A stretch of DNA of 64,000 nucleotides from Nansenia antarctica (taxonomy: Eukaryota; Chordata; Actinopteri; Argentiniformes; Microstomatidae): positions 124,001 through 188,000 of the forward strand of contig CAXDII010000400.1 of assembly GCA_963989245.1 (NCBI GenBank). The letters are read 5' to 3'. Shown one piece after another: positions 12,660-26,912 of this stretch; position 1 is the first letter of the stretch, and each line of letters begins with the position of its first letter. Under the pieces are notes generated by a model that ran no database searches, was not told the origin of the DNA, and saw nothing but the letters and a program-made list of their open reading frames with translations. The position numbers and the translations under genes are program-made.

Positions 12660-12919
12660 ACTGAAAACAGCTCTCGAAGAGATTGTCAAAAGAGACTCCG
12701 AAAACGAAACGTTGATCACTTTTGAGCAAAAGGCTGCACACACGCAATTCAAGTTGCTCTGATTGTCATGTAGAGTTACATTATAGGAGCATTCAGCAAC
12801 AAGTCAAAATGTGCTCCAGAAAAGCAGAAAACAACACTGATAGAACTTGAGAACGAATGCAAAAACAGTCCACTCTCAGAACAGGCCGCTTGGACACTTT
12901 CAGAACAGCTCTGTTAATG
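12660..12919 (+). repeat. Type B monomer, subtype B2
   Basis: It carries a private CATGTAGAG change at about 12768. It is followed by a T40/T58 monomer at 12920. Confidence 0.95.
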
Positions 12920-13190
12920 ACTGAAAACAGCTCTCGAAGAGATTGTCAAAAGAGACTCTGAAAACGAAACGTTGATTACTTTTGAGCAAAAGGCTGCACA
13001 CACGCAATTCAAGTTGCTCTGATTGTCATTTAGAGTTACATTATAGGATTATTCAACAACAAGTCAAAATGTGCTCGTGAAAGGCAGAAAACAACACTTT
13101 GATAGTTTGATATAACTTGAGAACGAATGCAAAAAACAGTCCACTCTCAGAACAGGCCGCTTGGACACTTTCAGAACAGCTCTGTTAATG

Positions 13191-13465
13191 ACTGAAAACA
13201 GCTCTCGAAGAGATTGTCAAAAGAGACTCCGAAAACGAAACGTTGATCACTTTTGAGCAAAAGGCTGCACACACGCAATTCAAGTTGCTCTGATTGTCAT
13301 TTAGAGTTACATTATAGGATTATTCATTCAACAACAAGTCAAAATGTGCTCGTGAAAGGCAGAAAACAACACTTTGATAGTTTGATATAACTTGAGAACG
13401 AATGCAAAAAACAGTCCACTCTAAGAACAGGCCGCTTGGACACTTTCAGAACAGCTCTGTTAATG
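13191..13465 (+). repeat. 275-bp monomer with 4-bp tandem duplication
   Basis: GGATTATTCAAC is expanded to GGATTATTCATTCAAC at about 13318, a duplication of ATTC. It occurs once in the window, so it is recent or an error. Confidence 0.9.
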
Positions 13466-13725
13466 ACTGAAAACAGCTCTCGAAGAGATTGTCAAAAGAG
13501 ACTCCGAAAACGAAACGTTGATCACTTTTAAGCAAAAGGCTGCACACACGCAATTCAAGTTGCTCTGATTGTCATTTAGAGTTACATTATAGGAGCATTC
13601 AGCAACAAGTCAAAATGTGCTCCAGAAAAGCAGAAAACAACACTGATAGAACTTGAGAACGAATGCAAAAACAGTCCACTCTCAGAACAGGCCGCTTGGA
13701 CACTTTCAGAACAGCTCTGTTAATG
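13466..13725 (+). repeat. Type B monomer, subtype B2
   Basis: It starts higher-order unit 1. A private CTTTTAAGC change at about 13526 breaks the conserved near-palindrome. Confidence 0.95.
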
Positions 13726-16164
13726 ACTGAAAACAGCTCTCGAAGAGATTGTCAAAAGAGACTCTGAAAACGAAACGTTGATTACTTTTGAGCAAAAGGC
13801 TGCACACACGCAATTCAAGTTGCTCTGATTGTCATTTAGAGTTACATTATAGGATTATTCAACAACAAGTCAAAATGTGCTCGTGAAAGGCAGAAAACAA
13901 CACTTTGATAGTTTGATATAACTTGAGAACGAATGCAAAAAACAGTCCACTCTCAGAACAGGCCGCTTGGACACTTTCAGAACAGCTCTGTTAATGACTG
14001 AAAACAGCTCTCGAAGAGATTGTCAAAAGAGACTCCGAAAACGAAACGTTGATCACTTTTGAGCAAAAGGCTGCACACACGCAATTCAAGTTGCTCTGAT
14101 TGTCATTTAGAGTAACATTATAGGATTATTCAACAACAAGTCAAAATGTGCTCGTGAAAGGCAGAAAACAACACTTTGATAGTTTGATATAACTTGAGAA
14201 CGAATGCAAAAAACAGTCCACTCTAAGAACAGGCCACTTGGACACTTTCAGAACAGCTCTGTTAATGACTGAAAACAGCTCTCGAAGAGATTGTCAAAAG
14301 AGACTCCGAAAACGAAACGTTGATCACTTTTGAGCAAAAGGCTGCACACACGCAATTCAAGTTGCTCTGATTGTCATTTAGAGTTACATTATAGGATTAT
14401 TCAACAACAAGTCAAAATGTGCTCGTGAAAGGCAGAAAACAACACTTTGATAGTTTGATATAACTTGAGAACGAATGCAAAAAACAGTCCACTCTAAGAA
14501 CAGGCCGCTTGGACACTTTCAGAACAGCTCTGTTAATGACTGAAAACAGCTCTCGAAGAGATTGTCAAAAGAGACTCCGAAAACGAAACGTTGATCACTT
14601 TTGAGCAAAAGGCTGCACACACGCAATTCAAGTTGCTCTGATTGTCATTTAGAGTTACATTATAGGATTATTCAACAACAAGTCAAAATGTGCTCGTGAA
14701 AGGCAGAAAACAACACTTTGATAGTTTGATATAACTTGAGAACGAATGCAAAAAACAGTCCACTCTAAGAACAGGCCGCTTGGACACTTTCAGAACAGCT
14801 CTGTTAATGACTGAAAACAGCTCTCGAAGAGATTGTCAAAAGAGACTCTGAAAACGAAACGTTGATCACTTTTGAGCAAAAGGCTGCACACACGCAATTC
14901 AAGTTGCTCTGATTGTCATTTAGAGTTACATTATAGGATTATTCAACAACAAGTCAAAATGTGCTCGTGAAAGGCAGAAAACAACACTTTGATAGTTTGA
15001 TATAACTTGAGAACGAATGCAAAAAACAGTCCACTCTCAGAACAGGCCGCTTGGACACTTTCAGAACAGCTCTGTTAATGACTGAAAACAGCTCTCGAAG
15101 AGATTGTCAAAAGAGACTCCGAAAACGAAACGTTGATCACTTTTGAGCAAAAGGCTGCACACACGCAATTCAAGTTGCTCTGATTGTCATTTAGAGTTAC
15201 ATTATAGGATTATTCAACAACAAGTCAAAATGTGCTCGTGAAAGGCAGAAAACAACACTTTGATAGTTTGATATAACTTGAGAACGAATGCAAAAAACAG
15301 TCCACTCTCAGAACAGGCCGCTTGGACACTTTCAGAACAGCTCTGTTAATGACTGAAAACAGCTCTCGAAGAGATTGTCAAAAGAGACTCCGAAAACGAA
15401 ACGTTGATCACTTTTGAGCAAAAGGCTGCACACACGCAATTCAAGTTGCTCTGATTGTCATTTAGAGTTACATTATAGGATTATTCAACAACAAGTCAAA
15501 ATGTGCTCGTGAAAGGCAGAAAACAACACTTTGATAGTTTGATATAACTTGAGAACGAATGCAAAAAACAGTCCACTCTAAGAACAGGCCGCTTGGACAC
15601 TTTCAGAACAGCTCTGTTAATGACTGAAAACAGCTCTCGAAGAGATTGTCAAAAGAGACTCCGAAAACGAAACGTTGATCACTTTTGAGCAAAAGGCTGC
15701 ACACACGCAATTCAAGTTGCTCTGATTGTCATTTAGAGTTACATTATAGGATTATTCAACAACAAGTCAAAATGTGCTCGTGAAAGGCAGAAAACAACAC
15801 TTTGATAGTTTGATATAACTTGAGAACGAATGCAAAAAACAGTCCACTCTAAGAACAGGCCGCTTGGACACTTTCAGAACAGCTCTGTTAATGACTGAAA
15901 ACAGCTCTCGAAGAGATTGTCAAAAGAGACTCCGAAAACGAAACGTTGATCACTTTTGAGCAAAAGGCTGCACACACGCAATTCAAGTTGCTCTGATTGT
16001 CATTTAGAGTTACATTATAGGATTATTCAACAACAAGTCAAAATGTGCTCGTGAAAGGCAGAAAACAACACTTTGATAGTTTGATATAACTTGAGAACGA
16101 ATGCAAAAAACAGTCCACTCTAAGAACAGGCCGCTTGGACACTTTCAGAACAGCTCTGTTAATG

Positions 16165-16424
16165 ACTGAAAACAGCTCTCGAAGAGATTGTCAAAAGAGA
16201 CTCCGAAAACGAAACGTTGATCACTTTTGAGCAAAACGCTGGACACACGCAATTCAAGTTGCTCTGATTGTCATTTAGAGTTACATTATAGGAGCATTCA
16301 GCAACAAGTCAAAATGTGCTCCAGAAAAGCAGAAAACAACACTGATAGAACTTGAGAACGAATGCAAAAACAGTCCACTCTCAGAACAGGCCGCTTGGAC
16401 ACTTTCAGAACAGCTCTGTTAATG
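16165..16424 (+). repeat. Type B monomer, subtype B1
   Basis: C78G is combined with a rarer GCAAAACGCT change, shared only with 21268-21527 exactly 5103 bp away. Confidence 0.95.
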
Positions 16425-17237
16425 ACTGAAAACAGCTCTCGAAGAGATTGTCAAAAGAGACTCTGAAAACGAAACGTTGATTACTTTTGAGCAAAAGGCT
16501 GCACACACGCAATTCAAGTTGCTCTGATTGTCATTTAGAGTTACATTATAGGATTATTCAACAACAAGTCAAAATGTGCTCGTGAAAGGCAGAAAACAAC
16601 ACTTTGATAGTTTGATATAACTTGAGAACGAATGCAAAAAACAGTCCACTCTCAGAACAGGCCGCTTGGACACTTTCAGAACAGCTCTGTTAATGACTGA
16701 AAACAGCTCTCGAAGAGATTGTCAAAAGAGACTCCGAAAACGAAACGTTGATCACTTTTGAGCAAAAGGCTGCACACACGCAATTCAAGTTGCTCTGATT
16801 GTCATTTAGAGTTACATTATAGGATTATTCAACAACAAGTCAAAATGTGCTCGTGAAAGGCAGAAAACAACACTTTGATAGTTTGATATAACTTGAGAAC
16901 GAATGCAAAAAACAGTCCACTCTAAGAACAGGCCGCTTGGACACTTTCAGAACAGCTCTGTTAATGACTGAAAACAGCTCTCGAAGAGATTGTCAAAAGA
17001 GACTCCGAAAACGAAACGTTGATCACTTTTGAGCAAAAGGCTGCACACACGCAATTCAAGTTGCTCTGATTGTCATTTAGAGTTACATTATAGGATTATT
17101 CAACAACAAGTCAAAATGTGCTCGTGAAAGGCAGAAAACAACACTTTGATAGTTTGATATAACTTGAGAACGAATGCAAAAAACAGTCCACTCTAAGAAC
17201 AGGCCGCTTGGACACTTTCAGAACAGCTCTGTTAATG

Positions 17238-17496
17238 ACTGAAAACAGCTCTCGAAGAGATTGTCAAAAGAGACTCCGAAACGAAACGTTGATCACTTTT
17301 GAGCAAAAGGCTGGACACACGCAATTCAAGTTGCTCTGATTGTCATTTAGAGTTACATTATAGGAGCATTCAGCAACAAGTCAAAATGTGCTCCAGAAAA
17401 GCAGAAAACAACACTGATAGAACTTGAGAACGAATGCAAAAACAGTCCACTCTCAGAACAGGCCGCTTGGACACTTTCAGAACAGCTCTGTTAATG
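17238..17496 (+). repeat. Type B monomer, subtype B1 (259 bp)
   Basis: It has C78G plus a 1-bp deletion (CTCCGAAACG) at about 17276. This deletion is seen in only four monomers, all B1. Confidence 0.95.
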
Positions 17497-17767
17497 ACTG
17501 AAAACAGCTCTCGAAGAGATTGTCAAAAGAGACTCTGAAAACGAAACGTTGATTACTTTTGAGCAAAAGGCTGCACACACGCAATTCAAGTTGCTCTGAT
17601 TGTCATTTAGAGTTACATTATAGGATTATTCAACAACAAGTCAAAATGTGCTCGTGAAAGGCAGAAAACAACACTTTGATAGTTTGATATAACTTGAGAA
17701 CGAATGCAAAAAACAGTCCACTCTAAGAACAGGCCGCTTGGACACTTTCAGAACAGCTCTGTTAATG

Positions 17768-18027
17768 ACTGAAAACAGCTCTCGAAGAGATTGTCAAAAG
17801 AGACTCCGAAAACGAAACGTTGATCACTTTTGAGCAAAAGGCTGCACACACGCAATTCAAGTTGCTCTGATTGTCATTTAGAGTTACATTATAGGAGCAT
17901 TCAGCAACAAGTCAAAATGTGCTCCAGAAAAGCAGAAAACAACACTGATAGAACTTGAGAACGAATGCAAAAACAGTCCACTCTCAGAACAGGCCGCTTG
18001 GACACTTTCAGAACAGCTCTGTTAATG
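17768..18027 (+). repeat. Type B monomer, subtype B2
   Basis: It lies 531 bp after the preceding B motif, with one T40/T58 monomer between them. Confidence 0.95.
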
Positions 18028-18569
18028 ACTGAAAACAGCTCTCGAAGAGATTGTCAAAAGAGACTCTGAAAACGAAACGTTGATTACTTTTGAGCAAAAG
18101 GCTGCACACACGCAATTCAAGTTGCTCTGATTGTCATTTAGAGTTACATTATAGGATTATTCAACAACAAGTCAAAATGTGCTCGTGAAAGGCAGAAAAC
18201 AACACTTTGATAGTTTGATATAACTTGAGAACGAATGCAAAAAACAGTCCACTCTCAGAACAGGCCGCTTGGACACTTTCAGAACAGCTCTGTTAATGAC
18301 TGAAAACAGCTCTCGAAGAGATTGTCAAAAGAGACTCCGAAAACGAAACGTTGATCACTTTTGAGCAAAAGGCTGCACACACGCAATTCAAGTTGCTCTG
18401 ATTGTCATTTAGAGTTACATTATAGGATTATTCAACAACAAGTCAAAATGTGCTCGTGAAAGGCAGAAAACAACACTTTGATAGTTTGATATAACTTGAG
18501 AACGAATGCAAAAAACAGTCCACTCTAAGAACAGGCCGCTTGGACACTTTCAGAACAGCTCTGTTAATG

Positions 18570-18828
18570 ACTGAAAACAGCTCTCGAAGAGATTGTCAAA
18601 AGAGACTCCGAAACGAAACGTTGATCACTTTTGAGCAAAAGGCTGGACACACGCAATTCAAGTTGCTCTGATTGTCATTTAGAGTTACATTATAGGAGCA
18701 TTCAGCAACAAGTCAAAATGTGCTCCAGAAAAGCAGAAAACAACACTGATAGAACTTGAGAACGAATGCAAAAACAGTCCACTCTCAGAACAGGCCGCTT
18801 GGACACTTTCAGAACAGCTCTGTTAATG
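18570..18828 (+). repeat. Type B monomer, subtype B1 (259 bp)
   Basis: It has C78G and the 1-bp A deletion. It starts higher-order unit 2. Confidence 0.95.
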
Positions 18829-21267
18829 ACTGAAAACAGCTCTCGAAGAGATTGTCAAAAGAGACTCTGAAAACGAAACGTTGATTACTTTTGAGCAAAA
18901 GGCTGCACACACGCAATTCAAGTTGCTCTGATTGTCATTTAGAGTTACATTATAGGATTATTCAACAACAAGTCAAAATGTGCTCGTGAAAGGCAGAAAA
19001 CAACACTTTGATAGTTTGATATAACTTGAGAACGAATGCAAAAAACAGTCCACTCTCAGAACAGGCCGCTTGGACACTTTCAGAACAGCTCTGTTAATGA
19101 CTGAAAACAGCTCTCGAAGAGATTGTCAAAAGAGACTCCGAAAACGAAACGTTGATCACTTTTGAGCAAAAGGCTGCACACACGCAATTCAAGTTGCTCT
19201 GATTGTCATTTAGAGTAACATTATAGGATTATTCAACAACAAGTCAAAATGTGCTCGTGAAAGGCAGAAAACAACACTTTGATAGTTTGATATAACTTGA
19301 GAACGAATGCAAAAAACAGTCCACTCTAAGAACAGGCCACTTGGACACTTTCAGAACAGCTCTGTTAATGACTGAAAACAGCTCTCGAAGAGATTGTCAA
19401 AAGAGACTCCGAAAACGAAACGTTGATCACTTTTGAGCAAAAGGCTGCACACACGCAATTCAAGTTGCTCTGATTGTCATTTAGAGTTACATTATAGGAT
19501 TATTCAACAACAAGTCAAAATGTGCTCGTGAAAGGCAGAAAACAACACTTTGATAGTTTGATATAACTTGAGAACGAATGCAAAAAACAGTCCACTCTCA
19601 GAACAGGCCACTTGGACACTTTCAGAACAGCTCTGTTAATGACTGAAAACAGCTCTCGAAGAGATTGTCAAAAGAGACTCCGAAAACGAAACGTTGATCA
19701 CTTTTGAGCAAAAGGCTGCACACACGCAATTCAAGTTGCTCTGATTGTCATTTAGAGTTACATTATAGGATTATTCAACAACAAGTCAAAATGTGCTCGT
19801 GAAAGGCAGAAAACAACACTTTGATAGTTTGATATAACTTGAGAACGAATGCAAAAAACAGTCCACTCTAAGAACAGGCCGCTTGGACACTTTCAGAACA
19901 GCTCTGTTAATGACTGAAAACAGCTCTCGAAGAGATTGTCAAAAGAGACTCCGAAAACGAAACGTTGATCACTTTTGAGCAAAAGGCTGCACACACGCAA
20001 TTCAAGTTGCTCTGATTGTCATTTAGAGTTACATTATAGGATTATTCAACAACAAGTCAAAATGTGCTCGTGAAAGGCAGAAAACAACACTTTGATAGTT
20101 TGATATAACTTGAGAACGAATGCAAAAAACAGTCCACTCTCAGAACAGGCTGCTTGGACACTTTCAGAACAGCTCTGTTAATGACTGAAAACAGCTCTCG
20201 AAGAGATTGTCAAAAGAGACTCCGAAAACGAAACGTTGATCACTTTTGAGCAAAAGGCTGCACACACGCAATTCAAGTTGCTCTGATTGTCATTTAGAGT
20301 TACATTATAGGATTATTCAACAACAAGTCAAAATGTGCTCGTGAAAGGCAGAAAACAACACTTTGATAGTTTGATATAACTTGAGAACGAATGCAAAAAA
20401 CAGTCCACTCTAAGAACAGGCCGCTTGGACACTTTCAGAACAGCTCTGTTAATGACTGAAAACAGCTCTCGAAGAGATTGTCAAAAGAGACTCCGAAAAC
20501 GAAACGTTGATCACTTTTGAGCAAAAGGCTGCACACACGCAATTCAAGTTGCTCTGATTGTCATTTAGAGTTACATTATAGGATTATTCAACAACAAGTC
20601 AAAATGTGCTCGTGAAAGGCAGAAAACAACACTTTGATAGTTTGATATAACTTGAGAACGAATGCAAAAAACAGTCCACTCTAAGAACAGGCCGCTTGGA
20701 CACTTTCAGAACAGCTCTGTTAATGACTGAAAACAGCTCTCGAAGAGATTGTCAAAAGAGACTCTGAAAACGAAACGTTGATCACTTTTGAGCAAAAGGC
20801 TGCACACACGCAATTCAAGTTGCTCTGATTGTCATTTAGAGTTACATTATAGGATTATTCAACAACAAGTCAAAATGTGCTCGTGAAAGGCAGAAAACAA
20901 CACTTTGATAGTTTGATATAACTTGAGAACGAATGCAAAAAACAGTCCACTCTCAGAACAGGCCGCTTGGACACTTTCAGAACAGCTCTGTTAATGACTG
21001 AAAACAGCTCTCGAAGAGATTGTCAAAAGAGACTCCGAAAACGAAACGTTGATCACTTTTGAGCAAAAGGCTGCACACACGCAATTCAAGTTGCTCTGAT
21101 TGTCATTTAGAGTTACATTATAGGATTATTCAACAACAAGTCAAAATGTGCTCGTGAAAGGCAGAAAACAACACTTTGATAGTTTGATATAACTTGAGAA
21201 CGAATGCAAAAAACAGTCCACTCTAAGAACAGGCCGCTTGGACACTTTCAGAACAGCTCTGTTAATG

Positions 21268-21527
21268 ACTGAAAACAGCTCTCGAAGAGATTGTCAAAAG
21301 AGACTCCGAAAACGAAACGTTGATCACTTTTGAGCAAAACGCTGGACACACGCAATTCAAGTTGCTCTGATTGTCATTTAGAGTTACATTATAGGAGCAT
21401 TCAGCAACAAGTCAAAATGTGCTCCAGAAAAGCAGAAAACAACACTGATAGAACTTGAGAACGAATGCAAAAACAGTCCACTCTCAGAACAGGCCGCTTG
21501 GACACTTTCAGAACAGCTCTGTTAATG
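21268..21527 (+). repeat. Type B monomer, subtype B1
   Basis: It carries GCAAAACGCTGGACAC as in 16165-16424, which anchors the 5103-bp offset. Confidence 0.95.
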
Positions 21528-22340
21528 ACTGAAAACAGCTCTCGAAGAGATTGTCAAAAGAGACTCTGAAAACGAAACGTTGATTACTTTTGAGCAAAAG
21601 GCTGCACACACGCAATTCAAGTTGCTCTGATTGTCATTTAGAGTTACATTATAGGATTATTCAACAACAAGTCAAAATGTGCTCGTGAAAGGCAGAAAAC
21701 AACACTTTGATAGTTTGATATAACTTGAGAACGAATGCAAAAAACAGTCCACTCTCAGAACAGGCCGCTTGGACACTTTCAGAACAGCTCTGTTAATGAC
21801 TGAAAACAGCTCTCGAAGAGATTGTCAAAAGAGACTCCGAAAACGAAACGTTGATCACTTTTGAGCAAAAGGCTGCACACACGCAATTCAAGTTGCTCTG
21901 ATTGTCATTTAGAGTTACATTATAGGATTATTCAACAACAAGTCAAAATGTGCTCGTGAAAGGCAGAAAACAACACTTTGATAGTTTGATATAACTTGAG
22001 AACGAATGCAAAAAACAGTCCACTCTAAGAACAGGCCGCTTGGACACTTTCAGAACAGCTCTGTTAATGACTGAAAACAGCTCTCGAAGAGATTGTCAAA
22101 AGAGACTCCGAAAACGAAACGTTGATCACTTTTGAGCAAAAGGCTGCACACACGCAATTCAAGTTGCTCTGATTGTCATTTAGAGTTACATTATAGGATT
22201 ATTCAACAACAAGTCAAAATGTGCTCGTGAAAGGCAGAAAACAACACTTTGATAGTTTGATATAACTTGAGAACGAATGCAAAAAACAGTCCACTCTAAG
22301 AACAGGCCGCTTGGGCACTTTCAGAACAGCTCTGTTAATG

Positions 22341-22599
22341 ACTGAAAACAGCTCTCGAAGAGATTGTCAAAAGAGACTCCGAAACGAAACGTTGATCACT
22401 TTTGAGCAAAAGGCTGGACACACGCAATTCAAGTTGCTCTGATTGTCATTTAGAGTTACATTATAGGAGCATTCAGCAACAAGTCAAAATGTGCTCCAGA
22501 AAAGCAGAAAACAACACTGATAGAACTTGAGAACGAATGCAAAAACAGTCCACTCTCAGAACAGGCCGCTTGGACACTTTCAGAACAGCTCTGTTAATG
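22341..22599 (+). repeat. Type B monomer, subtype B1 (259 bp)
   Basis: It has C78G and the 1-bp A deletion, and is the counterpart of 17238-17496. Confidence 0.95.
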
Positions 22600-22870
22600 A
22601 CTGAAAACAGCTCTCGAAGAGATTGTCAAAAGAGACTCTGAAAACGAAACGTTGATTACTTTTGAGCAAAAGGCTGCACACACGCAATTCAAGTTGCTCT
22701 GATTGTCATTTAGAGTTACATTATAGGATTATTCAACAACAAGTCAAAATGTGCTCGTGAAAGGCAGAAAACAACACTTTGATAGTTTGATATAACTTGA
22801 GAACGAATGCAAAAAACAGTCCACTCTAAGAACAGGCCGCTTGGACACTTTCAGAACAGCTCTGTTAATG

Positions 22871-23130
22871 ACTGAAAACAGCTCTCGAAGAGATTGTCAA
22901 AAGAGACTCCGAAAACGAAACGTTGATCACTTTTGAGCAAAAGGCTGCACACACGCAATTCAAGTTGCTCTGATTGTCATTTAGAGTTACATTATAGGAG
23001 CATTCAGCAACAAGTCAAAATGTGCTCCAGAAAAGCAGAAAACAACACTGATAGAACTTGAGAACGAATGCAAAAACAGTCCACTCTCAGAACAGGCCGC
23101 TTGGACACTTTCAGAACAGCTCTGTTAATG
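22871..23130 (+). repeat. Type B monomer, subtype B2
   Basis: It is the counterpart of 17768-18027 at offset 5103. Confidence 0.95.
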
Positions 23131-23672
23131 ACTGAAAACAGCTCTCGAAGAGATTGTCAAAAGAGACTCTGAAAACGAAACGTTGATTACTTTTGAGCAA
23201 AAGGCTGCACACACGCAATTCAAGTTGCTCTGATTGTCATTTAGAGTTACATTATAGGATTATTCAACAACAAGTCAAAATGTGCTCGTGAAAGGCAGAA
23301 AACAACACTTTGATAGTTTGATATAACTTGAGAACGAATGCAAAAAACAGTCCACTCTCAGAACAGGCCGCTTGGACACTTTCAGAACAGCTCTGTTAAT
23401 GACTGAAAACAGCTCTCGAAGAGATTGTCAAAAGAGACTCCGAAAACGAAACGTTGATCACTTTTGAGCAAAAGGCTGCACACACGCAATTCAAGTTGCT
23501 CTGATTGTCATTTAGAGTTACATTATAGGATTATTCAACAACAAGTCAAAATGTGCTCGTGAAAGGCAGAAAACAACACTTTGATAGTTTGATATAACTT
23601 GAGAACGAATGCAAAAAACAGTCCACTCTAAGAACAGGCCGCTTGGACACTTTCAGAACAGCTCTGTTAATG

Positions 23673-23931
23673 ACTGAAAACAGCTCTCGAAGAGATTGTC
23701 AAAAGAGACTCCGAAACGAAACGTTGATCACTTTTGAGCAAAAGGCTGGACACACGCAATTCAAGTTGCTCTGATTGTCATTTAGAGTTACATTATAGGA
23801 GCATTCAGCAACAAGTCAAAATGTGCTCCAGAAAAGCAGAAAACAACACTGATAGAACTTGAGAACGAATGCAAAAACAGTCCACTCTCAGAACAGGCCG
23901 CTTGGACACTTTCAGAACAGCTCTGTTAATG
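23673..23931 (+). repeat. Type B monomer, subtype B1 (259 bp)
   Basis: It has C78G and the 1-bp deletion and starts unit 3. It is the last 259-bp B monomer. Confidence 0.95.
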
Positions 23932-25828
23932 ACTGAAAACAGCTCTCGAAGAGATTGTCAAAAGAGACTCTGAAAACGAAACGTTGATTACTTTTGAGCA
24001 AAAGGCTGCACACACGCAATTCAAGTTGCTCTGATTGTCATTTAGAGTTACATTATAGGATTATTCAACAACAAGTCAAAATGTGCTCGTGAAAGGCAGA
24101 AAACAACACTTTGATAGTTTGATATAACTTGAGAACGAATGCAAAAAACAGTCCACTCTCAGAACAGGCCGCTTGGACACTTTCAGAACAGCTCTGTTAA
24201 TGACTGAAAACAGCTCTCGAAGAGATTGTCAAAAGAGACTCCGAAAACGAAACGTTGATCACTTTTGAGCAAAAGGCTGCACACACGCAATTCAAGTTGC
24301 TCTGATTGTCATTTAGAGTAACATTATAGGATTATTCAACAACAAGTTAAAATGTGCTCGTGAAAGGCAGAAAACAACACTTTGATAGTTTGATATAACT
24401 TGAGAACGAATGCAAAAAACAGTCCACTCTAAGAACAGGCCACTTGGACACTTTCAGAACAGCTCTGTTAATGACTGAAAACAGCTCTCGAAGAGATTGT
24501 CAAAAGAGACTCCGAAAACGAAACGTTGATCACTTTTGAGCAAAAGGCTGCACACACGCAATTCAAGTTGCTCTGATTGTCATTTAGAGTTACATTATAG
24601 GATTATTCAACAACAAGTCAAAATGTGCTCGTGAAAGGCAGAAAACAACACTTTGATAGTTTGATATAACTTGAGAACGAATGCAAAAAACAGTCCACTC
24701 TCAGAACAGGCCACTTGGACACTTTCAGAACAGCTCTGTTAATGACTGAAAACAGCTCTCGAAGAGATTGTCAAAAGAGACTCCGAAAACGAAACGTTGA
24801 TCACTTTTGAGCAAAAGGCTGCACACACGCAATTCAAGTTGCTCTGATTGTCATTTAGAGTTACATTATAGGATTATTCAACAACAAGTCAAAATGTGCT
24901 CGTGAAAGGCAGAAAACAACACTTTGATAGTTTGATATAACTTGAGAACGAATGCAAAAAACAGTCCACTCTAAGAACAGGCCGCTTGGACACTTTCAGA
25001 ACAGCTCTGTTAATGACTGAAAACAGCTCTCGAAGAGATTGTCAAAAGAGACTCCGAAAACGAAACGTTGATCACTTTTGAGCAAAAGGCTGCACACACG
25101 CAATTCAAGTTGCTCTGATTGTCATTTAGAGTTACATTATAGGATTATTCAACAACAAGTCAAAATGTGCTCGTGAAAGGCAGAAAACAACACTTTGATA
25201 GTTTGATATAACTTGAGAACGAATGCAAAAAACAGTCCACTCTCAGAACAGGCTGCTTGGACACTTTCAGAACAGCTCTGTTAATGACTGAAAACAGCTC
25301 TCGAAGAGATTGTCAAAAGAGACTCCGAAAACGAAACGTTGATCACTTTTGAGCAAAAGGCTGCACACACGCAATTCAAGTTGCTCTGATTGTCATTTAG
25401 AGTTACATTATAGGATTATTCAACAACAAGTCAAAATGTGCTCGTGAAAGGCAGAAAACAACACTTTGATAGTTTGATATAACTTGAGAACGAATGCAAA
25501 AAACAGTCCACTCTAAGAACAGGCCGCTTGGACACTTTCAGAACAGCTCTGTTAATGACTGAAAACAGCTCTCGAAGAGATTGTCAAAAGAGACTCCGAA
25601 AACGAAACGTTGATCACTTTTGAGCAAAAGGCTGCACACACGCAATTCAAGTTGCTCTGATTGTCATTTAGAGTTACATTATAGGATTATTCAACAACAA
25701 GTCAAAATGTGCTCGTGAAAGGCAGAAAACAACACTTTGATAGTTTGATATAACTTGAGAACGAATGCAAAAAACAGTCCACTCTAAGAACAGGCCGCTT
25801 GGACACTTTCAGAACAGCTCTGTTAATG

Positions 25829-26912
25829 ACTGAAAACAGCTCTCGAAGAGATTGTCAAAAGAGACTCTGAAAACGAAACGTTGATCACTTTTGAGCAAAA
25901 GGCTGCACACACGCAATTCAAGTTGCTCTGATTGTCATTTAGAGTTACATTATAGGATTATTCAACAACAAGTCAAAATGTGCTCGTGAAAGGCAGAAAA
26001 CAACACTTTGATAGTTTGATATAACTTGAGAACGAATGCAAAAAACAGTCCACTCTCAGAACAGGCCGCTTGGACACTTTCAGAACAGCTCTGTTAATGA
26101 CTGAAAACAGCTCTCGAAGAGATTGTCAAAAGAGACTCCGAAAACGAAACGTTGATCACTTTTGAGCAAAAGGCTGCACACACGCAATTCAAGTTGCTCT
26201 GATTGTCATTTAGAGTTACATTATAGGATTATTCAACAACAAGTCAAAATGTGCTCGTGAAAGGCAGAAAACAACACTTTGATAGTTTGATATAACTTGA
26301 GAACGAATGCAAAAAACAGTCCACTCTAAGAACAGGCCGCTTGGACACTTTCAGAACAGCTCTGTTAATGACTGAAAACAGCTCTCGAAGAGATTGTCAA
26401 AAGAGACTCTGAAAACGAAACGTTGATCACTTTTGAGCAAAAGGCTGCACACACGCAATTCAAGTTGCTCTGATTGTCATTTAGAGTTACATTATAGGAT
26501 TATTCAACAACAAGTCAAAATGTGCTCGTGAAAGGCAGAAAACAACACTTTGATAGTTTGATATAACTTGAGAACGAATGCAAAAAACAGTCCACTCTCA
26601 GAACAGGCCGCTTGGACACTTTCAGAACAGCTCTGTTAATGACTGAAAACAGCTCTCGAAGAGATTGTCAAAAGAGACTCCGAAAACGAAACGTTGATCA
26701 CTTTTGAGCAAAAGGCTGCACACACGCAATTCAAGTTGCTCTGATTGTCATTTAGAGTTACATTATAGGATTATTCAACAACAAGTCAAAATGTGCTCGT
26801 GAAAGGCAGAAAACAACACTTTGATAGTTTGATATAACTTGAGAACGAATGCAAAAAACAGTCCACTCTAAGAACAGGCCGCTTGGACACTTTCAGAACA
26901 GCTCTGTTAATG
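25829..26912 (+). repeat. Tandem dimer x2 (542-bp period) in unit 3
   Basis: Two copies of a two-monomer unit with the marker order T40/C229 then C40/A229 lie at 25829-26370 and 26371-26912. Unit 2 has one copy at the corresponding place, so this is a local dimer duplication. Confidence 0.85.

Larger units (their letters stand above)
8357..13465 (+). repeat. Block 2: satellite without regular higher-order period
   Basis: There are nineteen monomers, of which four are type B (8357, 10514, 11045, 12660), at gaps of 2157, 531 and 1615 bp. This matches neither the offsets of block 1 nor the 19-monomer order of block 3. From 10514 onward the B monomer becomes directly followed by a T40/T58 monomer. 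The GCCGCGTGG variant recurs once (about 11530), and one monomer at 13191 is 275 bp long. Confidence 0.75.
13466..18569 (+). repeat. Higher-order unit 1 (19 monomers, 5104 bp)
   Basis: B monomers sit at 13466, 16165, 17238 and 17768. Compared with unit 2, the first half differs. It has one GGCCACTTGG variant rather than two and lacks GGCTGCTTGG. Its T40/C58 monomer (ACTCTG at 14845) lies three monomers earlier than the unit 2 counterpart relative to the next B monomer. The second half, from 16165, matches unit 2 closely, including a shared CAAAACGCTGGACAC marker. Confidence 0.85.
18570..23672 (+). repeat. Higher-order unit 2 (19 monomers, 5103 bp)
   Basis: B monomers at 18570, 21268, 22341 and 22871 reproduce the spacing of unit 1. 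Its first half matches unit 3 at an exact 5103-bp offset. A private TTGGGCACTT change lies at about 22312. Confidence 0.87.
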